In this document: positions 50,641 to 62,199 of the stretch, piece after piece
Layout of the letters: each line of letters opens with the position of its first letter
How positions within the stretch are numbered: position 1 is the first letter of the stretch
From: Sipunculus nudus
Lineage: Eukaryota; Annelida; Sipuncula; Golfingiida; Sipunculidae
Direction: 5' to 3'
DNA: 64,000 bases
Assembly (NCBI GenBank): GCA_026874595.1
Contig: CM049318.1
Span: 3,037,741-3,101,740, forward strand
The notes under the pieces: model-generated
What the model saw: only the letters and a program-made list of their open reading frames with translations
The model's database searches: none
What the model was told of the DNA's origin: nothing
Position numbers and translations under genes: made by a program

Positions 50641-51089
50641 GTAAATGGTCCACACGCCTATATCACTGAAGAAAAACAACACTGAAATTCGCTAGAGACT
50701 TTGCAGTGTAAAGGGACGTGGCTTTGCCACTACTACCCCATGGAGTCCACTTGGTACGATCGTAGTACATTCGCCATTTATATTTTATATTGTTATTTTT
50801 ATAGTATATGTGTATTTTTAAATCATATGTGTCTACAACTGAAACGTTCACTGTACCCAGGGGCCTATAAAAATTAGCATATGCTGAATGGGCATACTGT
50901 TAAAAATTTCTTTGTAATAAATAATAAAATAATAAAACAACAACAAACCTCTTTCCCGTGTTGTTTCAGCATTACACGTGTACCCTGACGCCCGAGGAAA
51001 ATAGAGTCAGTGTCAGTCATTTACCTCCTCTCCCAGATACGCACAAAGCATAATCCCGTAATATCGAAAGTTTCGGTTTTTCAAACCAT
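50641..51089. other. No identifiable gene
   Basis: AT-rich; an aataaataataaaataataaa run at 50918-50938 is the only notable feature. Confidence 0.4.
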
Positions 51090-51245
51090 GCCGTTAGCTT
51101 TATTCTAACAACATTCATCTGAGGATCGGGTCGCATCCAGTGAAACAGTCTGTAGTAAATTAACAGTGTTTTTCCTCAGTGTTATATCGCTCTGGCCTTG
51201 TCTGAAGGCCATAGAGCACTTTGCGACGGAGGATAATTCTGCCTT

Positions 51246-51288
<43 letters not shown>
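51090..51288 (+). mobile_element. TA-associated short element with hammerhead-like core, second copy
   Basis: Similar to 15841-15935 (ttagctt-attctaac, gatcgggtcgcatcc, aattaacagtgttttt). Core CTGAGGA at 51119-51125 still fits CUGANGA, and GAAAC is at 51142-51146; helix II has one mismatch (cggg/ccag). Downstream a further hairpin, gctctggcctt/aaggccatagagc (51189-51217), precedes (TA)n at 51249-51288. Confidence 0.5.
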
Positions 51289-51289
<1 letters not shown>

Positions 51290-51619
51290 TTCCATGTGCG
51301 TGTGTGTATATAATTGCAAGTTTGTGTGAAACAGTCGAGACTTGAAATCCAAGAAAATTTTTAAATTCTACCAATAAACAGTGTAGAATTCCAATATTAC
51401 TGTAACATTTTTTATAATTATTAAAGCAAAAAGCAGGTGTCTTAGCATTAAGCAAACTGAGAATGGGTGAAAAAATCAGGTATAACAATCAACTTATTAG
51501 TCTTCAGTTTGGAATGTAAGAATCCTTATTTTCAGTTTCTTAGTTTCCTCATGACAGATTCAGATATGGTGTCTCTGGGATAGCTCTGTGTTATTTGTTG
51601 CAGATGAAAGGATGAAGGA

Positions 51620-51838
51620 TTAAACTTTACTGATATTTTCATGTTCTGAAAATTCTTTTCCATCAAAACATTTTCCTAGGAAAGTATCCTCAATATTACA
51701 TGGAAAGTAGCAATGTGTGGGTGGAGGACATGGCTCCCTTGACCGAAGTGAGCAAACACTTTGTGAATTTGCTCGATGTCGCACTAAGTCTTCAGATGGG
51801 CACCCACCAACCATACTGAAAACCATAGTGACCGTCCT
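51620..51838 (-). CDS. Possible 3' terminal exon, unknown protein
   Basis: On minus, an acceptor-like gtttgtgtttcgtacag precedes an open frame of about 72 residues ending in a stop at 51620. It has six cysteines (GGCPSEDL, SVCSLRSREPCPPPTHCYFP, CN, GKCFDGKEF). I recognise no family and no upstream exon. It could be a chance frame. Confidence 0.25.
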   Translation of the reverse strand, partial: RTVTMVFSMVGGCPSEDLVRHRANSQSVCSLRSREPCPPPTHCYFPCNIEDTFLGKCFDGKEFSEHENISKV

Positions 51839-52921
51839 CTGTACGAAACACAAACTCCAACCCCCCCCCCCCCGGAACTAAAGCAAATCACCGCAGGAGA
51901 CTCACAACTTACAACGTATATCCACTTATATACAATTATCACGACGTATAAACATAGACGCTCTTACTCATACCAGTATACCCAACACGGCCAAGGGACG
52001 TCATACATAAGCGGCAACAGTTAAAAGAACAAAAACGTAAAGGCTGACCATTTCTCGGTTTAAACAACCATTCATTTGGAAAGTAACAAAAAGTAGCCAG
52101 ATTAGTTTTAAAGCTAAAACAAAAAGCAACTCCCAACCAAACATATACCATACAAAGAATTTAATAAAGTGACAAAGTTAGAGACAGTGCCATAGCTAAC
52201 ATGCAAAATACAATTAATAAGCATAACAACCAGGTGAGAAAAATAACGCATCCTAGCAGCTGAAACTGCCGAGACAAACCAGAAATAGAGAAATATGAAA
52301 ATCTTATTACTTGACCTTTTTACCAGAAACACCGAATTCAAGTTAAAGCCTTTGATTAAGACCATGCATGATAAAAGCTTGTATTGTTTAAAGGCACATA
52401 CCTAGATACAGACCTGTCTAGCTTCAGCAGTATATGAGCCCTGCTTGGAACTCGCCCCAGTACTTATGGCGTTGAAAAGAGGAAATTTATAAAAGGTGAC
52501 TGGTAAGCCTCAAATTCAGTCAACTGATAACATGTTGTTATTCACTTCACTGACACAAGGTGTGTGCTTGTATTCACAGATCAGATATGTTTTATCGACA
52601 CCATGTAAATAATCTGACATTTCCGAAAAAAAGTCCCACAGATGCTGATAATATATAGTCCCATAATAATACAATTGCTTCATATATGCGGCTACCTGCG
52701 CTTTCGATATGTTATCAGTATTTTCCTGACTGATACTTCCTTCTTGTTTTAAATCATCACCCTATCTTCCATTTCTGGAGATGAGCCTCCCATCATTACA
52801 GTAGAATATTCCTCCTTTCAGTGTGGTTTATAGATGTTTCGCCCTATCTTGTTCCCAGTTTTCAGGTATTTTCATATAGGTATTTAATGTTGTAATCTCT
52901 TCTCTGTCTCTCCTTCTTCTT

Positions 52922-52923
<2 letters not shown>

Positions 52924-52999
<76 letters not shown>
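52924..52999. repeat. (TA)n(GA)n compound microsatellite
   Basis: TA at 52924-52963 followed by AG/GA at 52963-52999. Confidence 0.97.
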
Positions 53000-53004
<5 letters not shown>

Positions 53005-53040
53005 AGAGAGATGGAATTAATAAACAGAGAAAAGTCTGTT

Positions 53041-53190
53041 CACTGCCGGTGAGAATCGAACCCACGATCTTCCGATTTATGATGCGGCTGCCTTAGCCAC
53101 ATGGCTAAGACAGATCCCAAACCCCTCTGTGTATTTTCACACTTTTATAGGAACCAGAAAGGTGACGTCACGTTAGTGACGTCATAGTCT
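53041..53190 (-). repeat. tRNA-derived (SINE-like) unit with upstream TATA and CRE
   Basis: On minus, 53112-53041 reads as a tRNA-like sequence: A-box-like tggctaaggc, anticodon-arm-like ccgcatcataaatcgg, B box gggttcgattct. The anticodon stem is imperfect, so it is not a functional tRNA. Upstream on minus lie cctataaaagtg (53150-53140) and gtgacgtcac (53171-53162), with a second tgacgtca at 53184-53176. The arrangement recurs at 62056-62190. Confidence 0.55.
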
Positions 53191-54672
53191 CAACCTCTTC
53201 ATGTGTCGGTACGGCGACATATATATTTGTGTGTGTGTAGGGGTGGGGATGTAGATGTGTATGTGTTAGGTGTGGGTAGGAGGCAGTGTATGTAAGTGTG
53301 CCGTGCGTGTCCCTGTAGATAGTGACGGAGGGAGGACTTGCATAACATTCGTTGTTAAACATTCATTGTAAGCATGATAATTTTGCATGACAAATCTGCG
53401 TGATAAATTTCTGCCTTTCACAAATTATGAAACATGAAATCAAACCTATCAGAAAAGTGATGGGACATGGCAATCAACTGGATCCATAACTATAGGAGTA
53501 GCTTATTTCACGAACTGCTGGCAAACATTGCCAACAGTCTCAAAATTGCAGTGAATGTCCAAATTGGACAGACTCTTAATTGCTCGCGGAGTATAAGCCG
53601 TCCACAGGCTATGGTCAAGGTCACGCAACATTGGCTTTGTCAGCACACAGCAGTATCTGCACGAATACAAGAGTTTACAAGGCATTAACGTTACACATAG
53701 TTTGAGGGGTATTTAAGCAGGGTGAGTGGTAGAGCAAGGCACCATTAAAGACCTGCAGCGACAAAATTCACAGGAATTTCAACTTAAGAACACAAAGAGA
53801 AGAAGCAGGAGAAGAAAATTAAAATATGTAGAGGAAATTTCAGGCAGGAATATTTACAAACACACAAACATACACACACGTATATATATACATACACACA
53901 CATATATATAATGTGTCAGCTGTCACACCAGGAAGTCGCACACCACCAGGCAATAACCTGCATTATATTTCCCTGTTGACCAGTGCGATAAGGGAGCAGA
54001 ATATGCATCGAAAACCACCTGGGTATCTAGAGATCGAAGCCAAAACTCAATACGGTTTCACTTTTGGTTTACTTGTTTATGGAATGGGTTTTACGTCCTG
54101 GTTTAACGTATGGTTTAGGAATGTTTTATGAACAGAATATTTGTATGTTTAATGTCTGTTCATATACTTGTCTAATGTTATATGCTGTATTTTACTTTTT
54201 GTGTGTTCCTGAGATCTCAATAATGTTGGGCCTGTCTTAGAATGACACCAAAAGCCCGATGCCATCTAAACTTATTTAAAGTAATTCAGGTCACTCAGAG
54301 ACTGGATTTATAACACAAATTGACATCTGGATCAAGATCAGCCTTCTTTAATATAACTCCTACGATGTCTTCTCTGGAATTAATATGAAACTATGTCCAT
54401 ATACTAATTAACCAGACAGTACGTCATGGGGAAATGAGTAAACAAAGCCCTTGTTGAATTATATAAGTTTAATGACGAATTGTAACCATATTTACAAAAA
54501 ATATAATATTTAAAAATATATTTCAAGATGGCCATGATTTTACAGAATTAGGGCACCGATATATATGTTCGGTCTGTTTAAATGTCCTTCTTTGATATTG
54601 AACTATTATTCGTTAGCCTCCACTTAACATTATGAATTCTGGGTTGTCCATAGGTTTTCCTTTTTCCCACAG
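53191..54672. other. No identifiable gene
   Basis: Contains GT-rich sequence at 53225-53300 and a CA/TA run at 53865-53910. Open frames at 53467-53688 and 53913-54131 have no recognisable motif. Confidence 0.4.
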
Positions 54673-54801
54673 TTGTTGTTGCTATATCTTGACAAGTCCA
54701 GTATCCATCACGCCAGGGGACTTCCACAAGCGAGACTTCCACATGGATGAAACCCCTGCAGATGAATATCTTAGTGTACTGGCTAGTAATTTTTCAATTA
54801 G
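54673..54801 (+). CDS. Possible internal exon, unknown protein
   Basis: Bounded by a strong acceptor (cctttttcccacag) and a donor GTGCGT. The open frame includes ITPGDFHKRDFHMDETPADE and YLSVLASNFSI, which looks protein-like in composition. Entry phase 1 and exit phase 2. No neighbouring exons recognised and no family assigned. Confidence 0.35.
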
Positions 54802-56118
54802 GTGCGTATTCGCTGTATTTACTGCAGCTTAAGATTCCTAGTACACTTTGGCTTATAGTTATATGTAAATATACGTTGTTAAAAAAAACATGTCATCTCT
54901 TATGATAAATATATTATAAAATAAAATAAGCCTATTATTTCTTAAGCTATCATAACAATATACACGATATATTCGGTCGCATGTGTTCTCTATCAAACAT
55001 TTAAAAAGTAATCATAAAGCATTGTAGCTGTACCTCTCTATCGTTTTAGTTGCGTCCTGAAAGCATAACACATACGTTCAAAGTGATAACCATGTTACAA
55101 TGCGATTCATGAGAGCAAGCCCAATCAGCTCTTAATTCAAACTTATAAACACCCTACTTATACCATATTTGGTTTGTTACCTCGCAACGAAGTCATGTGT
55201 TCATGTGCATTTTGTCAAGGGTATGATGTCTGAAATTTTTATGTACATTTTACTTGACGTTATGTTTGAAAAAGAAAGGTAAACAATAACACGGCTATAA
55301 ACACATAGAGACAATGAATATAAAGGGACTGCTTTAAATAACACCTCTTAAATTCTATATAGATAAATATTACACATCTACCATCAACACAACACGTTAT
55401 GTTAAGAGTATACATATGGTCGCCTGTGTACACGAATTGAAAACAATCCTTAATGTTTCCTGGTTTACTTAATCATTACCTTCTGTTAATTGTAATAAAA
55501 TATCAAAAGCAACATAAGGATGCATAACTTTGTATTTTGTTACAATAAAAAAATAATAAATTACAGCATTTTTAGGCTCGTGCTTCCACATTTTCCATTA
55601 GTTTATAATTTTGCCACTAGATGTCACTGGCCAGTTTCAAGGCGCAGTGGTTCCTTTCCTTGTTAATCAATGTCTATGTCTCATCAGCCTCCGCACAGGG
55701 TCAAGATCTGTTGAGGCAATGATAGGAACTTCATAGATAGACCTCATGTGTGGAGATTGCTGCTGTTGTATTCAATGACCGGTAGGTTAGCGGACTCTAA
55801 ACAGACCATCACTTCATACAGAAATGTATAAGTTTTCTTCCTACCCTAGTTGGTCTGTCTGGCTTTTATATCTGTTCGTCTCTCTGTATCACATCAGTCC
55901 ATATTTAAGAAGCACGCCAAGGTAAGAAAGGAGTTTGACACACACACACACACACATGTGAATCTTGATTAATGATCCTTCATGGATCCTTCAGAGGACG
56001 CCACTTAACAAAACACCAAACATGGATAACAATGAATTAATATCAATTCGTTATCCTCACGTAATCCCAAAATACTACCCATGAATGCTATTTTTTTCTC
56101 ATTGGTGATAATTTGACC
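54802..56118. other. No identifiable gene
   Basis: AT-rich; a short CA run at 55940-55955. No motif seen. Confidence 0.4.
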
Positions 56119-56594
56119 CAGTGATGTAGATCTAGAGTCCTAGATCTAGATCTTAGACTCGATTTCCGGAGTCGAGTCAAATTATTTAGGGACTCGGACT
56201 TGGACTCGAGGGCCCTGGAGTTGGACTTGTACTCGGACTCGGAAGCAAGGACTCGAGAAATTAGGCAGCGTCTATCCCAGAGTCCAGCATAAATATAGCT
56301 CTTTTACATATTGCATAATAAGTTAATATAGTATTATATATACATTTGCCCTGCACCTGGAACTAAATGTTATAAAACAATCAAATTAAAAGGCATGTGC
56401 AAACTAACATTAAAATACGTCTGGTAATCTCAAATGTCCATATTCAATTTCTTAATTAGGAGAATTGTATAAGACTCTGACTCTGACTCCGACTTTGGTT
56501 CCAAATGACACCTACTCGAAGAAGGTGGACTTGGCCTCGAGTGGCCTGAACTGGGACCTGCAGTCAGACCCGGATGGTGTGGACTACATCACGG
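56119..56594. mobile_element. hAT-like MITE with GACTCG/GACTC subterminal repeats
   Basis: Terminal inverted pair cagtgatgtag (56119) and ctacatcacgg (56584-56594), with runs of gactcgga/ctcggact (56155-56260) and ctctgactctgactccgact (56472-56493) near the ends. Flanks atttgacc (56111-56118) and gtttaacc (56595-56602) match at 6 of 8 positions, as for a decayed 8-base hAT target duplication. No transposase inside. Confidence 0.7.
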
Positions 56595-56829
56595 GTTTAA
56601 CCCCTAAATTCAGCGGTATTAATTGCTGTGTCGTCCAACAGATGGCGCTTTTCCAATGTTAGACGCCTCCGTTTTCTTCGAGTTTTAATAATGACTACCT
56701 TCCACTGTATTTATAGTTAAACTGTCTATGCAGTTTAACCTTTAGAACCCACTTCTGGAAACATGACGAGCTACATTTTTTCGGCTGTGAGTTGGATGAT
56801 GTCAAGATTACGGTAAATCTGGTCACCAT

Positions 56830-58040
56830 GGTAAATCCTTATGAATTGTCAAATTTATCTATACTTATGTATGCAGATGATATCGTTTATTAGGAGACAC
56901 AGTTGAAAACCTTCAAAACCACATTAAAACGCTCGAGTCCTTCTGCCACGTATATGGGATTAATGTCAACCTTAAGAAAACAAAGGTAGTACTAGTAGTA
57001 TTCAGAAATGATGGAAAACTAAAAAAATGAAAACAATTGATTTTTTTGGAGTTTGTTATATTGAAACAGTGAGCTCATATAAATATATCAGAACAGTTTT
57101 TTTCAAGTTTTAATAATTGGTCTCAATTTCATAAATACATGTATAAAGCAAACCAAGCACAGAAGACAGAAGGATTAATAATGAAATACTACGATCAATA
57201 CAAATCTACATTTTTCAATCAATTATTTTACATATTTGATATTAGTGTTTTACCAGTCGTGACATATGGAAGTGGATGAGGAGAATGTGATGCCTTAGAA
57301 ATAGTTCAAACTTAATTTTGTTAGTTCGTGCTTAAACTGGGCTCATCAACTCCCACACCTGCTGTTTAGGTGAATGTGGAAGATTACTTATTAAAATAAA
57401 CTGTATTACAAAACTGATGATATATGGGTCAAAATATTGAACATGCCTGACAAAAAAACTTTGTCAAACAGGCATATTATTGTTTGTACCAGCTAGACAC
57501 CGCTGGTAGAATCAACTGGGTAACAAAGGTGAAAATCATCATATTTAGTTATGGATTTGGTTTTGCCTGGATTATCCAGGATGTTGGGGATGTGAATGTA
57601 TCCTTATACATGTCCCAGCAAGAAGTTTACGACATGGGTAAACAAGAATGGTATGAACAAATGGTCAATAATAAAAAACTACAAAGTTATATGCATTACA
57701 AGTGCTTGCTGGATACAGAATATAATTGACCTGTGTACTTAATATGAGATACAGTCAAAGTCTGTCCGGACTAAGATGTGCACAACATGTCCTAACAATT
57801 GAAATAGGAAGAAGACATAACACCAAAATTATGCATTTTCTGTTTCAATCAGGGGGTGAATGTAAAAGAGGATGAAAGTCACTTTATCAAGAATGCAATT
57901 TATATGATGAAAATATCTAAGTGAATAAATGTTAAAAACAACACGAATAGTTTTATTCAGCTAATGTCGAGCAAGAATATTTACACAATAAATAATCTTG
58001 CTATATATATTTATCACTCATTTAAAAAAAAGGGCATACA
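56830..58040 (+). pseudogene. LINE reverse transcriptase C-terminal relic
   Basis: Frames switch several times. Catalytic LSILMYADDIV at 56850-56890, then DTVENLQNHIKTLESFCHVY, GINVNLKKTKVV, thumb-region FDISVLPVVTYGS near 57240, FVLKLGSSTPTPAV near 57330. A long clean piece at 57484-57729 begins LDTAGRINWVTKVKIIIFSY and continues FAWIIQDVGDVN. After that VNVKEDESHFIKNAIY (57855-57910) and LMSSKNIYTINNLAIYIYHS (57965-58020) resemble the Cys/His-containing tail of RTE/I-like LINEs. Stops abound. It is a different family from the 13370-14250 LINE. Confidence 0.85.
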
Positions 58041-58714
58041 TGTATATATTAATCACGGTCGAGTGTATATAACATCTGCATAATAATGGTCACTCCAATA
58101 ATTGATTAATGTATGTTGTATAATTATATTTCCTTGTGTGAATGCATTTAAACCTTTATGTAACACTGTTCTGTATATCATAAATGATTATCATAAAATC
58201 ATTATGTCAATATATGTATAAACATTCAAAAATTAAACGTGTGGCCCCCGCCACCACCTACATTGAAAATGACCAGCGTGGCCGACTAACGACACATGAC
58301 GACACGGTTGAACGCGTGTGTATGAATACTAATTAACCCCCCCCCCCCCCACACCCACACACACACAGAACCTTCCTAGTGTACAACGGTGATCAGCGTG
58401 TCAAGGTGCATTACATTATACCTGTATAATGGGACCGCATTCCCATTATACCTTCCAAAAACATTCAAGTTTAAAGTTTCAGTTTAACTTTCAATCAACA
58501 CCAGAGGATATGGTGAACCGTAAATCTGCCAGTAGGTGGCAGCACACTAATAATCAAGTACAAATGTATTGTTGTCATTTTAGGAGACTTTGGAAACATT
58601 TAGATATGTCAGAGCCCCCATAGTATGACATAATGACTAACATAGTGTCTTTACACCATATTTCAAATTTAAGATAACTTATGGCTGATTTCATATTTAT
58701 ATCAAGTATTATTG

Positions 58715-58733
58715 TTATAAATATTATTATTAA

Positions 58734-58775
<42 letters not shown>

Positions 58776-58801
58776 CATTATTATTATTATTATTGTTGTT
58801 A

Positions 58802-58887
<86 letters not shown>

Positions 58888-58889
58888 GC
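58715..58889. repeat. (ATT)n microsatellite
   Basis: About 175 bases of ATT with a few ATC and GTT variants. The long Ile, Leu or Tyr frames across it are artefacts. Confidence 0.97.
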
Positions 58890-59579
58890 GCCTTTTTATA
58901 CTTTATGTTTGTACATTACCTTTGATGAGCACCACAGACTTATGTGTATATAATTATATTCATTACAGTACTTTGTTTATTGTTCTAGTTCTATGGGCCT
59001 GAGGCCTTCATACCTGAATAAAATAATCATTCATTCATTCATTCTTTATGGGATAAAGTAACAACAAGACGTTAAACCAGGGGCGTGGCCAAGGGGCCGC
59101 AGGGGGGCATAACCGCCTCCCCCCCCCCCCGGTTCGCATTTGGTACTCCATTCATACATTCATACTGGAATGATAAGCATACCTTGATCTTACAGTCACT
59201 ATCTATGGACCTTCTTATGTGAGTGAAGCAAAGAAACTGCTGTAGTTAATACCATGAGAGGATAAGCTGCTCATTCACCCAATTACTAGGTACTCTGAGA
59301 TAAGGTAATAGGGTAAGGTGCCCTTGTCTCAGTGCAACGTTTAATTTGCAGTTGTACTTGATGATCTACACCAAACACCGGTCTTTCGCATGCATTCTGT
59401 GTCATATTAACTGTTACTGTAGAATTATAAAATGTCAACCTAAGACTAAAATATAAACGTGTAGCTGTTCACAGAATCTGAGTGTGGCTTGTCTTACAGA
59501 AGATTATGGTATGTTTGAAAGAGTTGAATACAGGATCAATGTTTGAAGATTATGTCCATCGATATACTAGTATGTTTTA

Positions 59580-59580
<1 letters not shown>

Positions 59581-59626
<46 letters not shown>

Positions 59627-59640
59627 CATATATATATTAA
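59581..59640. repeat. (CA)n(TA)n microsatellite
   Basis: CA from 59581 to about 59620 followed by tatatacatatatata. Confidence 0.95.
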
Positions 59641-59788
59641 TAATTATAGATTTTTACTTATTATTCTTTATGATTAGAAAAAAACAGGAAGAATTTCCAT
59701 CCATCAAGTTAATGAAGTACCGGTATACTTAAAAGTGGCGCAACTCTAGCAATATTTCAAAGTAGGTGGCAACACTGAATGTGGAAGC

Positions 59789-59875
59789 TATAACCTCCAT
59801 AAAGAGGGCACCTCTATAAAGTGGGCAGTTAAGCCCAGTCCCAAAGGGTGCCCACATTATAGAGGTTCGACTGTA
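59789..59875. mobile_element. Foldback MITE with pogo/mariner-like terminus
   Basis: Ends tagaggttcgactgta, whose complement tacagtcgaacctcta resembles pogo/Tc1-mariner ends. Inside, acctctataaagtgggc (59810) and gcccacattatagaggt (59850) are inverted copies with one mismatch around a 22-base loop. Confidence 0.5.
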
Positions 59876-60499
59876 TATAAATGTACAATCCTCTGCATTA
59901 AAAATATATTATAGTGATAATTATATTATTACCTGAACAAAAATAACGGATTGTTACATGTGACGCTCTACACATTTTGGCAGATTGTGTTAATAAAACA
60001 ACTAACAAACTCAACCAACTAACCATCCAACCAACCACCTAACCAACCAACCAGCCAGGCACCCAGCAATGAAAAAACGTAATACCTGCGCGGTGAATAG
60101 TACATAAATCTTATAGAATTAGTTTTCCCTTTGGTCGCCAGATGGCTCCCTAGTGTCAAGATTTTGAGAAAATTGCCAGCAGACTTGCACATGGATTAGA
60201 AGTAAATTATGTCGTTAAAGACATCGGGACCACTTGTTCTATATTAATCTAAAACAAATTGTTTTCGCAAAACAGTTGTCTATTCCATGTGCATACGGAA
60301 AAGGTAGTTTTTATATCACGTTTCCCGCTAAATGAATCTCTTGGATACAATTAAAATGTAGCAACAACATACATGGTCAGTCGTATAACATTAAATATTG
60401 CTTAAAATCAATATTTGATACACGAGATGAGACAGCATCAAGCTACTATTTTAATAACATCAATAATAATCGAACCCTTCAAACGTTATCGCATTCACA

Positions 60500-60985
60500 A
60501 GACAATAAATATAATAAGGCTGATTTGACCTTGAAGATATTGGTCAAGATCACTAGCTTTCGAACTCCTTTGAGAACTTTGTAGGAAAAATCGGTCTACA
60601 AAATTTGAGGACAAAATGTGAAATACATCAAAAGTAATGGGCTTCACAATAATTTTCTATTTCGGCTGATCTGACCTTGAAGATAAGGGTCAACGTCCCC
60701 GGGTTTCAAACTCGTTCAAGAAATCAGAAGGAACCATTGGTGTGTAAAATTTCGGCGGAGAATATGCAGCTATTCAAAAGTTATCGTGTTCACAAAATAA
60801 CCCCAAATCATTTACATTTCGGCAGATTTGATCTTGAAAATGAACGGCAAGGTCTACGGGTTTCGAACTCGTCCGAGATATTGGTGGGAACCATTAGTGT
60901 GTCAAATTTTGGAGGAAAATATGCAGCCATTCAAAAGTTATCCCGTTCACAAGATATCCTACAGACGACGACGACAGAGAACGAC
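60500..60985. repeat. Diverged minisatellite, period about 145-157 bases
   Basis: ggc(t/a)gat-tgacctt-gaa recurs at 60518, 60664 and 60820, each followed by a gttcg/tcgaactcgt segment and aaagttatc-cattcacaa. It ends in a gacgacgacgacag tail at 60964. Open frames here (60677-61042) only reflect the repeat. Confidence 0.75.
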
Positions 60986-61139
60986 AGACGAAAAACAACT
61001 TGTCTCCCCCTCCATGGAGAAACGATGGACAGGGGGCAGTGAATGTAGAATTATTAACAAGCAAGGCTTGTGGATATAGGATTTTAAACAGACAGCGAAT
61101 TACAATGATGAGAATAATAATATCAACAACTACAAAAAT

Positions 61140-61340
61140 AATAATAATTAAGTAATAATAAAACTAATACTACTACTACTACTACTACTAATAATAATAA
61201 TAATAATAAAATAATTATAATACTACTACTACTTCTACTACTACTAATAATAATAATAATTAAATGATTATAATACTAATAATACTAATACTACTACTAC
61301 TAATAATAATAATTATAATAATAATAAAGTATTAAAATAA
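61140..61340. repeat. (ATA)n/(ACT)n compound microsatellite
   Basis: Alternating blocks of ataata and actactact. Confidence 0.95.
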
Positions 61341-62040
61341 TGATAATAAATATAAACTTATTTATTTTACATGTATTGCACAAAGAGTTATTATAACTAA
61401 TCACGGCACTCTCCATGGCTCAGATGGTGGCGTTTAGTAGTCTGTAGGTAAGGGTGAAACCGGGGACCCGGAGAAACCCACCGGCCTTGGACGGGCCACC
61501 CCAACCCACTCTCATAGCCACGCATGGGATCTGTATTAAACTTTTTGCGGGCCAGACGCTGTTTCTGCTCATGAAGACCTTTGAATGTTTTTATCATTAA
61601 TCTTTTTGGGTTGCTTCCCCTTTCCAAAACCCTGCATCTTGTACTCACGCATGGCTCAAGGTGTAGCAAGCAAGATGTGAAAGACATTCAGTCCGCTGTT
61701 TTGCAAAGGGAAAACTAGGAACAGCCCTAATGGGGTGGGAATGGGCGGATGAGGGATCAACCGGTATATGTTGTGCGCAGAGGCGAAAAGGAGGCTATTC
61801 TAGGCCTGAAGTGTCTTATAATTGACTTTTCTAACATAAATATGCAGTAAACCATCTTCACACTCCGTAAACTATCATTTTTTTATAACCGTATCACGTG
61901 GAACATATAACTCCTATATAAACGCAGGACTTTTTATAAACAAAATAAAAGCTAAATTCAGTGAGAGATTAAGACCCTGGTTCAGAAGTTGGTGGAGGAA
62001 TGCGCTCCCAAAGTGTTTTCTAGTTATAGTGTACTATGAG
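61341..62040. other. No identifiable gene
   Basis: A GC-richer island around 61400-61690 is open on the minus strand (96 codons) but has no recognisable domain. Confidence 0.35.
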
Positions 62041-62055
62041 TGTGTGTATGGTTCA

Positions 62056-62190
62056 CTGGTACAGCAACCGGATCCATGACGTCCGATTTCCGGTCGGATA
62101 CAACACCGCTGAGCTACCAGAAATCCCCAGCTATCCCACATGCGTATCATGCAGCACACTTATATATAGGAACTAGCGAAGTGACGTCAC
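62056..62190 (-). repeat. tRNA-like unit with upstream TATA and CRE
   Basis: On minus, 62120-62056 (65 bases) folds tRNA-like: terminal pairs ctggta/taccag, A-box-like tagctcagcggt, perfect five-pair anticodon stem tccga/tcgga with loop ccggaaa (GGA in the anticodon position). The T arm is degenerate. Upstream lie tatatata (62168-62161) and gtgacgtcac (62190-62181), the same order as at 53041-53190, and the intervening wording also matches (aggaacyag). Confidence 0.5.
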
Positions 62191-62199
62191 AGCTGTATT

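Noticed and set aside
53041-53112. Functional tRNA gene
   Set aside because: The anticodon arm is one base short and mispaired, so a tRNA-derived repeat is more likely.
58681-59002. Long frames of Ile, Leu or other hydrophobic runs
   Set aside because: They are translations of the (ATT)n array.
60677-61079. Two overlapping frames of 121 and 83 codons
   Set aside because: They follow the minisatellite units; the repeated QTRSRN and RTRPRY-like wording is just the repeat in different frames.
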